From Pseudomonas pudica (GTDB lineage Bacteria > Pseudomonadota > Gammaproteobacteria > Pseudomonadales > Pseudomonadaceae): 64,000 bases of DNA. Location of the stretch: positions 1 to 64,000 of the forward strand of contig NZ_JADLJS010000024.1 of assembly GCF_015680405.1 (NCBI RefSeq), read 5' to 3'. The notes beneath the pieces were generated by a model. The model had not been told where the DNA came from. It made no database searches and saw only the letters and a program-made list of their open reading frames with translations. Numbering within the stretch: the stretch's first letter is position 1; each line of letters starts with the position of its first letter. Below are positions 50,010 to 58,065 of the stretch, one piece after another. Position numbers and translations under genes: made by a program.

Positions 50010-50037
50010 TTGACGCTGTTTTAGAAATCGCTAGAAT
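50010..50037 (+). promoter_or_regulatory. Sigma-70 promoter for tRNA-Gly
   Basis: -35 TTGACG (50010-50015), 16-bp spacer, -10 TAGAAT (50032-50037). It lies 15 bp upstream of the mature tRNA, so transcription would begin at about 50044. Confidence 0.8.
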
Positions 50038-50052
50038 GGCACCCATCACGAC

Positions 50053-50128
<76 letters not shown>

Positions 50129-50134
50129 AATATA

Positions 50135-50166
50135 GATTTACAGGGTTCCATGGAAATCTGTAAATC
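50135..50166. repeat. Nested dyad after tRNA-Gly
   Basis: GATTTACAG (50135-50143) and CTGTAAATC (50158-50166) are perfect inverse arms; a second palindrome TTCCATGGAA lies inside. It could form a hairpin in the tRNA 3' trailer, or be a binding or recombination site. Confidence 0.6.
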
Positions 50167-50170
50167 ATTG

Positions 50171-50197
50171 AAAAAAGACGCTTCGGCGTCTTTTTTC
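50171..50197 (+). terminator. Intrinsic terminator of tRNA-Gly
   Basis: Stem AAAAAAGACGC / GCGTCTTTTTT with TTCG loop, ending in a run of T. It is 43 bp after the tRNA end. Confidence 0.95.
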
Positions 50198-50335
50198 GTT
50201 TCAGTCAGATCCATCAGGATCCATGGCATTCGGGCCTTTCCAGGCTTTGTACGAAATCCCAAGAAACCCAATCACCGCCCCTCGAACGCTGAAACTTTGC
50301 AGAGTCCCCCGGCATCGACGGAAAGGCATTCTGTG

Positions 50336-50393
50336 ATGGCAAAGCGTTACGAATACTCGGACGAGGTGTGGGGTGTGGTCTCCGAGCTCCTCA
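50336..50393 (+). pseudogene. Remnant of IS5-type transposase N-terminus
   Basis: An ATG at 50336 opens MAKRYEYSDEVWGVVSELLI, which resembles the N-terminal DUF4096 segment of IS5-family transposases (RYxxSDExWxxVxxLL). The reading frame then runs directly into sequence homologous to vgrG, so only about 20 codons remain. The insertion element body and its terminal repeats are missing. The link to IS5 rests on a short motif. Confidence 0.55.
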
Positions 50394-50556
50394 TCAAGCC
50401 CCAGCAGCTACCGGCCTAGCCTTGGGATATCCGCACCCGGCAGGAGCTGACTCGTTGTTCTGGCTTTCACGGTACCAGGGAAAGCTGACCTTTACTCGGC
50501 CCCACTCATCGCAATAGATCTCTTCTCCCTTCGGGCCGACCAAGGTAGCCTCGTGT
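50388..50556 (-). pseudogene. vgrG fragment
   Basis: This strip is homologous to positions 59186-59350 of the intact vgrG, including the codons for GPKGEEIYCDEWGRVKVSFP. It has point changes and a one-base loss (GCTGACTCG where the intact gene has GCTGAACTCG), so the frame is broken. A minus-strand frame runs to about 50630 with HIGGAHEATLVGPKGEE, suggesting a different vgrG allele as donor. No upstream gene parts remain. Confidence 0.85.
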
Positions 50557-50668
50557 GCTCCGCCGATGTGACGATGAGGTCCATGGTGTTCTTCGTGCAT
50601 GAACTGCATGGACAGCTCATTGGTCGACAAGTCCGGTTGCGTACACTTATGCTGGTGAAATTATGGTT

Positions 50669-51166
50669 TTACCAGTTTAGCTTTAGTTCTTCGTTTATTG
50701 TTTCCCAGAATCTGTGATTGCTAAGAGCTTTAAGCAAGGGGAGCGTTAGGGCCTCTGTATTTGATATTTCAACTTCCTCATTGAGGATGTTGACTTTTTT
50801 CCAGTTGTTGTGTGTTCCGTACAGGAAGTAGTAGTTTCGATAGGATTCTGGTGATGATATCTCTTGATGGCCAATTATTCTCCAGTCGCCACCTTTGTCA
50901 ATTTTCTTGTCGAATAAAGCGTAACTATCTAGCAGTAGCGGTCGGCCTGCTAAGGCTGATTGTTCAAGTTCTTGCTGGGTGATTGATGGGCTGTCTTTAG
51001 TGATATTTAATATTTCGACTGCGTGGCCTACAATCATTTTTGACAAGATTTTACCGAAATGATAGTTGCTGTTGTCTTTGGTGAGGCAAAATATATCTCC
51101 AACAGAGATTTTTCTCAGCATTGTTCTCTCTTTATCTTCCCACTTCCAGGTTTTTAGTTCTTTCAT
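50669..51166 (-). CDS. Imm26-like immunity protein (orphan)
   Basis: A 165-residue protein (ATG 51166, AGGAG 7 bp upstream). The N-terminal pattern KISVGDIFCLTKDNSNYHFG is like Imm26-family immunity proteins (GDIFxxxxxxGxYxFG). The middle has LEQSALAGRPLLLDSYALFD. The gene is AT-rich against its GC-rich surroundings. No toxin gene stands before it, so I infer an orphan immunity gene left by displacement of an earlier Rhs or VgrG effector. The family call is moderate. Confidence 0.65.
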   Translation of the reverse strand: MKELKTWKWEDKERTMLRKISVGDIFCLTKDNSNYHFGKILSKMIVGHAVEILNITKDSPSITQQELEQSALAGRPLLLDSYALFDKKIDKGGDWRIIGHQEISSPESYRNYYFLYGTHNNWKKVNILNEEVEISNTEALTLPLLKALSNHRFWETINEELKLNW

Positions 51167-51224
51167 GGGCAAGCTCCTATTTTTTTGTTCTTGCTGGCTT
51201 AATTGATGTTGAGTGGCATGTTGA

Positions 51225-51551
51225 CTTGCTGTAGTTGATCACCAGCAGCCGGTGCTGACCTAGAATCATGCAGGCGGCCTGGAGCTGGAAGTTGGGCTTG
51301 TCCCCCACCTTGAATTCAATGGCCATTTCTCGAGCTTCGACGGAGTGCTCACCTCCCCCAAACGTGCGATCTTCGTGGGTGTGATGGTCATTGCCCCGGA
51401 CTTTTTTCGCAGCATCCGCAGTTGGTCATCGATGGCTTGGTCTAGAGTCTTGTCGTTGCCGACGGGGCTGCGCGCCATTACCAACGTGGTGTCTCGAGCA
51501 CGAAAGCGCAGCATGTTGAGCGTCAGGTCTTCAGGTGCTTCCTCGCCTAGG
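51225..51551 (-). pseudogene. Frameshifted copy of the eagR (DUF1795) gene
   Basis: About 327 bp near-identical to the intact EagR gene at 58066-58497 (region 58135-58461). A one-base deletion in a C-run (ACCTCCCCCA against ACCGCCCCCCA) shifts the frame after RKKSGAMTITPTKIARLG. The first codons and the last 20 or so codons are lost. This shows that a second rhs-eagR cassette existed or that the eagR region was duplicated during recombination. Confidence 0.92.
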
Positions 51552-51564
51552 TCGGAAGCGGCGG

Positions 51565-51591
51565 CAACAGATACTGCTGAGATGTCTGTTG
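51565..51591. repeat. Dyad repeat copy 1
   Basis: CAACAGA and TCTGTTG arms around an 13-base centre, within the block CGGCGGCAACAGATACTGCT. Copies 2 and 3 lie at 52352 and 52499. Confidence 0.7.
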
Positions 51592-51702
51592 TTCGCCTGC
51601 TTTGGTTGACCATAAAGTAGTATTGATTTGACGGTGGTTGCAGATCTATCTGCAATCGCCGTCAATGTTTATAACGCCACGCAGATGGTGATATTTACAT
51701 AA

Positions 51703-52221
51703 TTATGGTTTTCTCGATCCTCTTATGGCGTCGAGGAAAGCGCGAAAATTGGGAGCGATAAGTATTGCGCTCGAGGGATCGGATAGGTGCTCTGATCTCG
51801 TGTATCTAATAACTCCGGTTGCTGTGTCAATCCAGAAGTCGTTGTCGCCAGCGTCACCCGCGAAAGGGATGTTTTTTGAAAGAAAGCAGGAGTTAGCTTT
51901 GTGATGAATTATTCTTAAGTCTAGTTTTTCTGTTGTCGACATTAATCTTGAGTGTGTCTGGTTTGGGTGCGCGGGTATAAAGTTGAACGCTTCGATTTCT
52001 AGGAGGTTGTAGTCGTCTGGCTTTAAGGTGTAAATGTCTTCTCTGTAGATATAGGCGCCGCCATCAAGGTATCCTCCATTATAGGTGGAGTAAAATGATA
52101 TTAGGCTGTCTCTTTCAGGGAAATTGTTAGGGAATATCTGTTTTAATGAGTTAATGCTCAATCCTGGCAGTGAGTCGTTGAGCATGATGTCATTATGGGT
52201 AAATAGCTTTTTCTTGCCCAT
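51703..52221 (-). CDS. SMI1/KNR4 (SUKH) family immunity protein
   Basis: A 172-residue protein (ATG 52221, AAAGG 10 bp upstream). The SUKH pattern is PGLSINSLKQIFPNNFPERD, then SLISFYSTYNGGYLDGGAYI, with IEAFNFIPA. SUKH proteins are common immunity partners of nuclease and deaminase toxins. The gene is AT-rich. No toxin reads into it; the remnants on both sides suggest that it is orphan. A small overlapping frame lies upstream (52193-52315). Confidence 0.82.
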   Translation of the reverse strand: MGKKKLFTHNDIMLNDSLPGLSINSLKQIFPNNFPERDSLISFYSTYNGGYLDGGAYIYREDIYTLKPDDYNLLEIEAFNFIPAHPNQTHSRLMSTTEKLDLRIIHHKANSCFLSKNIPFAGDAGDNDFWIDTATGVIRYTRSEHLSDPSSAILIAPNFRAFLDAIRGSRKP

Positions 52222-52315
52222 TTGTCTTAACCTTTGCGTAAAGTGGATTTTTATTAATGGCACCACTTTGCATGTTGGTGTATTGGGCTTGGAATTTTGC
52301 GAAAGGGAGTTCCAT
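52193..52315 (-). CDS. 40-codon ORF overlapping the SUKH gene start
   Basis: A frame of 40 codons with a strong ribosome site (GGAGA 5 bp before ATG 52315). It encodes a peptide starting MELPFAKFQAQYTNMQSGAI and ending GQEKAIYP. Its last 29 bases overlap the first codons of the SUKH gene in a different frame, so translation could be coupled. It may be a short leader, a frameshifted original N-terminus of the SUKH protein, or a remnant of a C-terminal toxin. I recognise no homologue. Confidence 0.45.
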   Translation of the reverse strand: MELPFAKFQAQYTNMQSGAINKNPLYAKVKTNGQEKAIYP

Positions 52316-52351
52316 GTTTTTCTCCTGTGGGCAAGTGGTTTTATTTGGTGG

Positions 52352-52379
52352 CAACAGACATACTGCTGGATGTCTGTTG
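52352..52379. repeat. Dyad repeat copy 2, perfect 9-bp arms
   Basis: CAACAGACA and TGTCTGTTG, 10-base centre TACTGCTGGA. The centre and flanks (GGCAACAGA, TGTCTGTTG, TCGCC) match copy 1. Confidence 0.75.
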
Positions 52380-52498
52380 ATCGCCCTTTTCGCTTAGTGA
52401 ATGGTCAGCTCGACATTCATCATATCCATGCCTTCACCGCGTTCCATGGCTCTGGTTGTGCTGACTTGATCGGAGAGTCCCTAGGGCAGGAGCGGCAG

Positions 52499-52530
52499 CA
52501 ATAGATATACATCTATATTGGTTTCTATTG
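52499..52530. repeat. Dyad repeat copy 3 (degenerate)
   Basis: CAATAGA and TCTATTG arms, with AGCGGCAGCAA before and TGTTCGC-like sequence after, as in copies 1 and 2; the preceding CCTAGG is shared with copy 1. Confidence 0.55.
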
Positions 52531-52557
52531 TTCGCTCACTCCAATTGCTGTGAGTTT

Positions 52558-53352
52558 TTATATTTTGTCCATGATATCTTGCTGTTCGGAAAACCAAAAT
52601 TTTATAGCTGAGTCATTAATTCCGTTTGTGCCTGTCCAGAAGTCAATGGGGTATCGCCAATCAGATTTTGATGTTTTTGCGGATTTTGAAAAGGGAGGTG
52701 TGTATTCATAGATATAGCCTGGGTGCAAAGGGGATTGCAAGATTCCGGTAAATCCGAGAGTTTCTAGTAGGCCTCTGATTTCTTCTTTTGGAAAATTTAA
52801 GTGCTTATTGTTGCTTAGTCTTTTAAGTAGCGATGTGGGAGTCTCGTTTATTGGAGAGATGGCTAGTTCGCTTAAAAGAACTATGAATCTCTCGTTTGTG
52901 AATTTTTTTGGTGCTGGTAGATTAGTGTCTAGTTGTAAATAGAGAGCTAGATCTGCAGGAGTCATGCTTCTTAATGAGCCGTAGAGGTATCTGGAGCAGT
53001 TGATAAGTGTCAGGTCTATGGTTTGAGTCTCGAAGGCTCCGCAAGTTTTGCAGTAAACGTCGAGTCCTTGGTAAGTGTGGCGTGGTAACTTTGATGCAAC
53101 TGAAAAGGCCGAAAAAGCGGCTCTGTATTCAGGTTTGAAGTTTTGAACCCCGTAGAGGAAGTGATCTGTAACAAGTTTTTTGGATGTTGATTTGAGTGAA
53201 TGGTCAAGCCACCTCAGGCACTCGTCGTGAGACATTGTTTTTGGGGGGATGTATAGCTCTGATTCAATCAAGATGCTGATATCTTCGTCATGGCTGTCTA
53301 TACCTATAGAGTAATTCTTTAACGCTTTTTTGGTTCTGGCTGGGATTTTCAT
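52558..53352 (-). CDS. Candidate cognate immunity protein of the Rhs effector (unknown family)
   Basis: A 264-residue soluble, AT-rich protein (ATG 53352). It starts 14 bp after the Rhs stop on the same strand, exactly where a cognate immunity gene is expected. Features: YCKTCGAF (a lone CxxC), YLYGSLRSMTPADLALYL, LLSELAISPINETPTSLLKR and FWFSEQQDIMDKI. I do not recognise the family. The frame can extend to 53376, which would overlap the Rhs stop. The immunity role is inferred from position only. Confidence 0.75.
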   Translation of the reverse strand: MKIPARTKKALKNYSIGIDSHDEDISILIESELYIPPKTMSHDECLRWLDHSLKSTSKKLVTDHFLYGVQNFKPEYRAAFSAFSVASKLPRHTYQGLDVYCKTCGAFETQTIDLTLINCSRYLYGSLRSMTPADLALYLQLDTNLPAPKKFTNERFIVLLSELAISPINETPTSLLKRLSNNKHLNFPKEEIRGLLETLGFTGILQSPLHPGYIYEYTPPFSKSAKTSKSDWRYPIDFWTGTNGINDSAIKFWFSEQQDIMDKI

Positions 53353-53366
53353 GATGGAGTGCTCTG

Positions 53367-56300
53367 CTATTTGCAAATACTTGGGATTTTCTGAGTGGGT
53401 GGGGTGTGTGGGTGAGCCATGTTGTTAAGAGAGGGAAGTTTGGTTGGTGATGTGACCCCTTTGCTTTCTAAATACGCCCCTGCTTGAGCAAGATATGCTG
53501 AACGGTTACGGTTTTTGTCTGAGATGCCAGGATCCACGTTTCCTCTAACTCTACCTGTTCCACGGCCAAGTACGCCATTCTCGCGACTACCAATATCTTC
53601 TATCCCCCGGACAATGTCTCTTCTCGTGCCGACTGGTGTGACCTGGTGAATTGTATCTCCAGCTTGGAAGCGGTATCCATCGATACCTTTGTTCTTACTA
53701 TGGCGCCGCGCTACGGTCTTTAGGGTTTCTTTATCAGATGCGCGCCCATGGTAATATGGGCCACTACTGTCGACTAGGACGTAGTTCCAGTCCAGACCAA
53801 GTGGGTCGGTATAGGTAGTCGGATTCGGTGGGTATGGATAAAGATTGGTGTTACCCATGAGCCCGATAGGATCCGGCTGTGTGAAGCGACCAAGATCTGG
53901 GTCGTAGAGTCTGAAAATATTGTAATAAAAAGATATTTCAATATCTGCGTACTGGCCTTGATGTCGAAGATTTTGTTGTCGTCTTTCTGCTAAGCGGTGC
54001 CACTCGCCATGTGTCTTGCCCCAGCCATGATAGTCACTTCGCCACGTGATATCCCCATTGCTATCAGTTAGTTGTTCAGGAAGTCCTGCCAAGTTGGTGT
54101 GAAAATAGTGGATATCCTCTTGGCTAGGACTTCCATCTATTCGCGCCAATGGCTCATAGCCGTTCGTGTTGGCATAGATGAAAAGACTGTACATACCACT
54201 TTGTATCTCCTGCAGCAGGCGGAACCCTTGCCAGTAGAACACTACCTGTTGACGTGGTTCAGAGTGTTCGTCTTGGTAAACCTCCTTGCTGATTCGTCTT
54301 CCCAGTGGATCGTAACGAAACACAACACGTTCGCGCTCACCGCTGCGATACTGGTCTACGCAAATCAGACGTTGTTCAGCGTCGTACTCGAAGTACTGTA
54401 CCCAGTTACTCCCAATCCTTTTCTCGCACAATCGCCCAAATCGATCATAGCGATAGCGTTTGTCCTGATAGACCAGTACACGGTTGTGTTTGATCAGGCC
54501 GTTGAGCTTCGGCCCGTCGAACAGGTTGCCGGCCTTGTCATATTTGAAATCCTCAACCTGTGTCGCTTGCCAGTTGGGGCGAGACTGCTGAGTACTCTGC
54601 AACTGCTCGTTCGGATCGTAGCCATACCGGTTGCTACCGGTGTAACTCTTGCCGGTGTGTGGGGAGCGATGAAAATGGCCGATGATCTGTTCAAGGTGTG
54701 CGGCGTCTTCAGTTGCAACGTCGGCAACACCACGACGCTGGGTTTGGGTCAGAATCTCAGCAATCAGGTTGTCACTAGCATCGTAGCGGTAGCTCTTCTC
54801 AAGTAAAGGCAGCATTTCAACCGGGGCATCGCGATAGTGGATGGTCTTGCTACCCAGACGGCCGCTCTGGTCATAGCGGGTGCGAGTGATGAGACTTCCC
54901 TGAGTACGTAGCACTTCGTCGTGCACCGCATCGCGCTCGAAGTCACTGATGACCCGGCCGTTCAGGTTGATCTGATGAAGGTGCCCACTGCCGTAGTGCA
55001 GGTAGTTCAGTTGTCGCTGGTCAGGCAGTGTCAACGTCTGCAGATTGCCCAGTTCGTCATAGCGGTATTGCAGCAGCCCGGCACTGTTGGTTTCGCTGAG
55101 CAACTGCCCGTTCGCGTCATAGGTGTAATCAAGCTGCTGTTGCTCACCCTGGTTGTCCGTGAACGTGATGGACAACAGGTTGTCGGCGGGGTCATAGCTG
55201 TAGTCGGTGATGCCATCCTCGGTGCGTTTGCTCAGCAGGCGGCCAACGGCATCACGTTGGAAATCATGGCGAATCGAAGTGGCCCGTGTCGGCGGGGCGT
55301 TGTCGGAGAGGGGTGGCTGTTCGTATGAAGAGGGGACATGGGTTAGGCTGGTGACACCGTCGAGTGTGTCGTACTCGTATATCCGGCCACTTCCATCCAG
55401 ATCTTGTTGTGCCACCAGGCGGTCAAGTTTGTCCCAGCCAAACGTGTAGGACTCTTCATTCTCGTTGGTGAGTTGCAGCAGGCGACCATAGGCGTCGTAG
55501 CGAAACTTCACGCTGTACCCCATGGCATCGGTGCGTTTTACCAGGCGGCCGCTGCGGTCATAGCGAAACTGCAAGATCTTTTGCGCGGGATCGATGTAGC
55601 GCGTCAGCTGGCCGGCGGTATCAACTTCGTAGCGGTCGATACGACCATCGGGTCGTTCGCTTTCTATGAGATAGCCGCGAGCGTCATAGCGGAAGTGGGT
55701 CTGCTCTCCGCGGGCATTGATGCTTTCGCTCAGGCGGCCATGCAAGTCGTAGTGGTACAGCGTCTGGTTGTTGCTGCAGTCGCGATAGCTGAGCAACTGG
55801 CCACGGGTGTTCCAACCCAGGTGCTTGGTCTTTTCGAGGGCATCGGTGACGCGGGTAACACGACCTTCCGGGTTGTATTGATACTGTGTGCTCCGGCCCA
55901 GTGGGTCCTGTTCCCACAGTAAATTGCCATGAGCATCGTAGCCGTAGCGCCGGGTACGTCCTGCTCCGTCTGTGACCTGAACGGGCAAGGCCCAGTGGCG
56001 CAGATAGCTTATGCGTTCGCTTCGCCCAAGCGGGTCACGTGTCTCGATCAGACGCCCGATATCGTCATAGCTGTATTCCCACTCGCCGCCCTGTGGATCA
56101 GTTCGTTTGACCAACTGGCCGGCGACGATCTCTGCTTGCCAGCAGTTCCCAAGTGCATCGACATGCTTGTAAACGTCGTATAGCGGGCCCCAGAAATAGC
56201 GGTCTATACGTCCCAGTCCGTCTGTTACGAGGGTTTCGCCTTCTTCGAGGTTGTACTCGAACTTGTACTCCTCCCCATCGCTACCCCAGTGGCGAACCAC

Positions 56301-58013
56301 CCGCCATTCGTGGTCAGGTTGCGGCTCAAGCAAAGGTGGCAGGCGATAGGGTGTGCCATTTGCTCTTACAGGCAAAGGGCGTTTTTCAGGGATGGTGTAG
56401 CGCTCCCACTCGTACTCGCGGACGGCGCCGCTAGCCAATTGGTGGCGCTTCAGATAGCCCTCTTCGGTATAGCTGAAGCGGCGCACCACCTGACCTGTCG
56501 CATCCAGGACTTCCTGCAACTGCCCTCTGTCGGTATAGCTGTAGCTGACCAGCAGCTCGTTCCGCTCGATAGCGGGCTCACCGTTGTTTGACAGGAAGAG
56601 CCGCGACACCTTGCATACGCGCCTTGTATGCGCAGCATCATAGTGAAGCTGGACAACCGTCTGGCCGTACTTGTCATAGAGTGCTTGCAGGCGACCTTGT
56701 TTGTCGTAAAGCACATCTACGTAATTGAGATTGCGGTCGCTCAGCCTGATGAGTCTTGAACGACTGGGCTCGTGCGGGTCGACATCAAAAACCTTGTAGC
56801 GTCCCTCATGAATGTCCTCGACAACTGTTTGGCCATCCTCCAACTGGAAGAAAGCCAAGCCGTCCACAACACTGACAAAGGCATCGCCGGCGCGCAGGCG
56901 CCCGAGTTCCAGGCGATTGCCTTCTTCATCGACGTAAATCCACAACTCGCCGCCGTCAGGATGCGGGACGCGGACCAGTTCAACTTCATAAGGAACACTC
57001 CAGCCCTTTCCGAACAGGCCGCCAGTGCGTAAGTCTCTACTGTCGTAACTACGAGCCCATTGGATTCCCAGCAAGCCAGGTAAGTTGAAATCAACATCCT
57101 CTGGACCGTCCTGGAACTTGCTACCCGTGGCGACCGCAACGGGGTTGCCCAATTTGCAACCTTTGATGCGCCCAAAACGTCGTGAAATGAGTATCCCCGC
57201 AATGATCCCGGTAAACATCGCAATCTTGCTCTTGCCATTGCGAATATCCCGAACCGTCGCCGTTCCGCCGCCAATGCGTACATTCGGCGATACCTTCTCA
57301 TTCACATCGATCGTGGCATCGCAGGTGGTCTTGTCACCCGATCGCGCTGCAGGCTGGCCGTTGATGAAGACTTTGTCCGACCCTTGCGCAATATGGTTTT
57401 CGGGCAGAGGCGGGTGGCGGCTGCATGAAATCTTGTCCTGCTCTTTGGATTCCGCGCCGGGGTCCTTTGGCGTGGTGACGGGCGGGTTGAAGATGTCGCG
57501 TATCGCCATGCCCAGCCCCACCACGGGGAACAGGTAGGGCACCGCCGCCATGGCCATGGAACCCACGTTCTCCAGAATCGAAGGCTCTGCTTGCTCTGCG
57601 TCGGCCGCTCCCCCACCTGGCGGCCCTGTAATACCGGCTGCGCGAGCGGCGGGCTTGCTGTTGACGAACACGTTGTGTGACCCGCTTTCGATCTTTCCGT
57701 AGGGGTCGGGTGCATCCACGCTGTTGCCAAGGCTGTCGCAAAAGCGGGAGATGGCATCGCCGACAGTCTGGTCTTCACCGACCGAAAGGGTGCTCATCGC
57801 ACCGACCGCCACCCCCGCAACGGCGGCGATGGCGATGCCAGCTGCGCCCCCCGTCGCGACAGTACCGACAACGGCCAGGCTGATAGCGGCAGCCACGGCG
57901 GCGGTGGCTGCGGCATAAATGACGGCCTCTGCAACTGCACTGACCATTTCGGCGATCAGGGACGGATGCAGGATTTCATCGCCCATGCGGGCGGCGTGAA
58001 CGATCTGCGCCAT
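53367..58013 (-). CDS. Rhs effector with N-terminal TM/PAAR region and C-terminal URI/GIY-YIG-like toxin
   Basis: A 1548-residue T6SS effector. The N-terminus has two hydrophobic segments (about 25-80: AVIYAAATAAVAAAISLAVV, AGIAIAAVAGVAVGAM), then split PAAR-like parts (GSHNVFVNSKPAARAAGI; GSDKVFINGQPAARSGDKTT). From about 300 to 1400 it has YD/RHS repeats (e.g. YDELGNLQTLTLPD). The cage ends with DPDLGRFTQPDPIGLMG and TDPLGL, after which the variable C-terminus (about 141 residues) begins. That C-terminus (YYHGRASDKETL, ARRHSKNKG, IVRGIEDIGS, GRVRGNVDPGISDKN) fits the Tox-URI/GIY-YIG nuclease pattern. ATG 58013 (GGAG 10 bp upstream) is used; TTG 58022 is possible. EagR and VgrG genes lie upstream. 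Confidence 0.93.
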   Translation of the reverse strand: MAQIVHAARMGDEILHPSLIAEMVSAVAEAVIYAAATAAVAAAISLAVVGTVATGGAAGIAIAAVAGVAVGAMSTLSVGEDQTVGDAISRFCDSLGNSVDAPDPYGKIESGSHNVFVNSKPAARAAGITGPPGGGAADAEQAEPSILENVGSMAMAAVPYLFPVVGLGMAIRDIFNPPVTTPKDPGAESKEQDKISCSRHPPLPENHIAQGSDKVFINGQPAARSGDKTTCDATIDVNEKVSPNVRIGGGTATVRDIRNGKSKIAMFTGIIAGILISRRFGRIKGCKLGNPVAVATGSKFQDGPEDVDFNLPGLLGIQWARSYDSRDLRTGGLFGKGWSVPYEVELVRVPHPDGGELWIYVDEEGNRLELGRLRAGDAFVSVVDGLAFFQLEDGQTVVEDIHEGRYKVFDVDPHEPSRSRLIRLSDRNLNYVDVLYDKQGRLQALYDKYGQTVVQLHYDAAHTRRVCKVSRLFLSNNGEPAIERNELLVSYSYTDRGQLQEVLDATGQVVRRFSYTEEGYLKRHQLASGAVREYEWERYTIPEKRPLPVRANGTPYRLPPLLEPQPDHEWRVVRHWGSDGEEYKFEYNLEEGETLVTDGLGRIDRYFWGPLYDVYKHVDALGNCWQAEIVAGQLVKRTDPQGGEWEYSYDDIGRLIETRDPLGRSERISYLRHWALPVQVTDGAGRTRRYGYDAHGNLLWEQDPLGRSTQYQYNPEGRVTRVTDALEKTKHLGWNTRGQLLSYRDCSNNQTLYHYDLHGRLSESINARGEQTHFRYDARGYLIESERPDGRIDRYEVDTAGQLTRYIDPAQKILQFRYDRSGRLVKRTDAMGYSVKFRYDAYGRLLQLTNENEESYTFGWDKLDRLVAQQDLDGSGRIYEYDTLDGVTSLTHVPSSYEQPPLSDNAPPTRATSIRHDFQRDAVGRLLSKRTEDGITDYSYDPADNLLSITFTDNQGEQQQLDYTYDANGQLLSETNSAGLLQYRYDELGNLQTLTLPDQRQLNYLHYGSGHLHQINLNGRVISDFERDAVHDEVLRTQGSLITRTRYDQSGRLGSKTIHYRDAPVEMLPLLEKSYRYDASDNLIAEILTQTQRRGVADVATEDAAHLEQIIGHFHRSPHTGKSYTGSNRYGYDPNEQLQSTQQSRPNWQATQVEDFKYDKAGNLFDGPKLNGLIKHNRVLVYQDKRYRYDRFGRLCEKRIGSNWVQYFEYDAEQRLICVDQYRSGERERVVFRYDPLGRRISKEVYQDEHSEPRQQVVFYWQGFRLLQEIQSGMYSLFIYANTNGYEPLARIDGSPSQEDIHYFHTNLAGLPEQLTDSNGDITWRSDYHGWGKTHGEWHRLAERRQQNLRHQGQYADIEISFYYNIFRLYDPDLGRFTQPDPIGLMGNTNLYPYPPNPTTYTDPLGLDWNYVLVDSSGPYYHGRASDKETLKTVARRHSKNKGIDGYRFQAGDTIHQVTPVGTRRDIVRGIEDIGSRENGVLGRGTGRVRGNVDPGISDKNRNRSAYLAQAGAYLESKGVTSPTKLPSLNNMAHPHTPPTQKIPSICK

Positions 58014-58065
58014 GGCTTGCAAGCTCCAGAAGTTCTGAATGAGGTTGACCTGGGTGGTGAAGGGG

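Larger units (their letters stand above)
52222..52557. other. Intergenic region between the two immunity genes
   Basis: 336 bp between the SUKH gene start and the stop of the next gene. It contains the 40-codon frame, two dyad repeats (52352 and 52499) and a minus-strand coding-like tail of unknown origin that ends MDMMNVELTIH before a stop at about 52396. This tail has no ribosome site of its own and may be a fragment of an earlier gene. Confidence 0.6.

Noticed and set aside
54072..54806. 244-codon plus-strand frame inside the rhs gene
   Set aside because: Antisense shadow of the Rhs repeat region without a family pattern.
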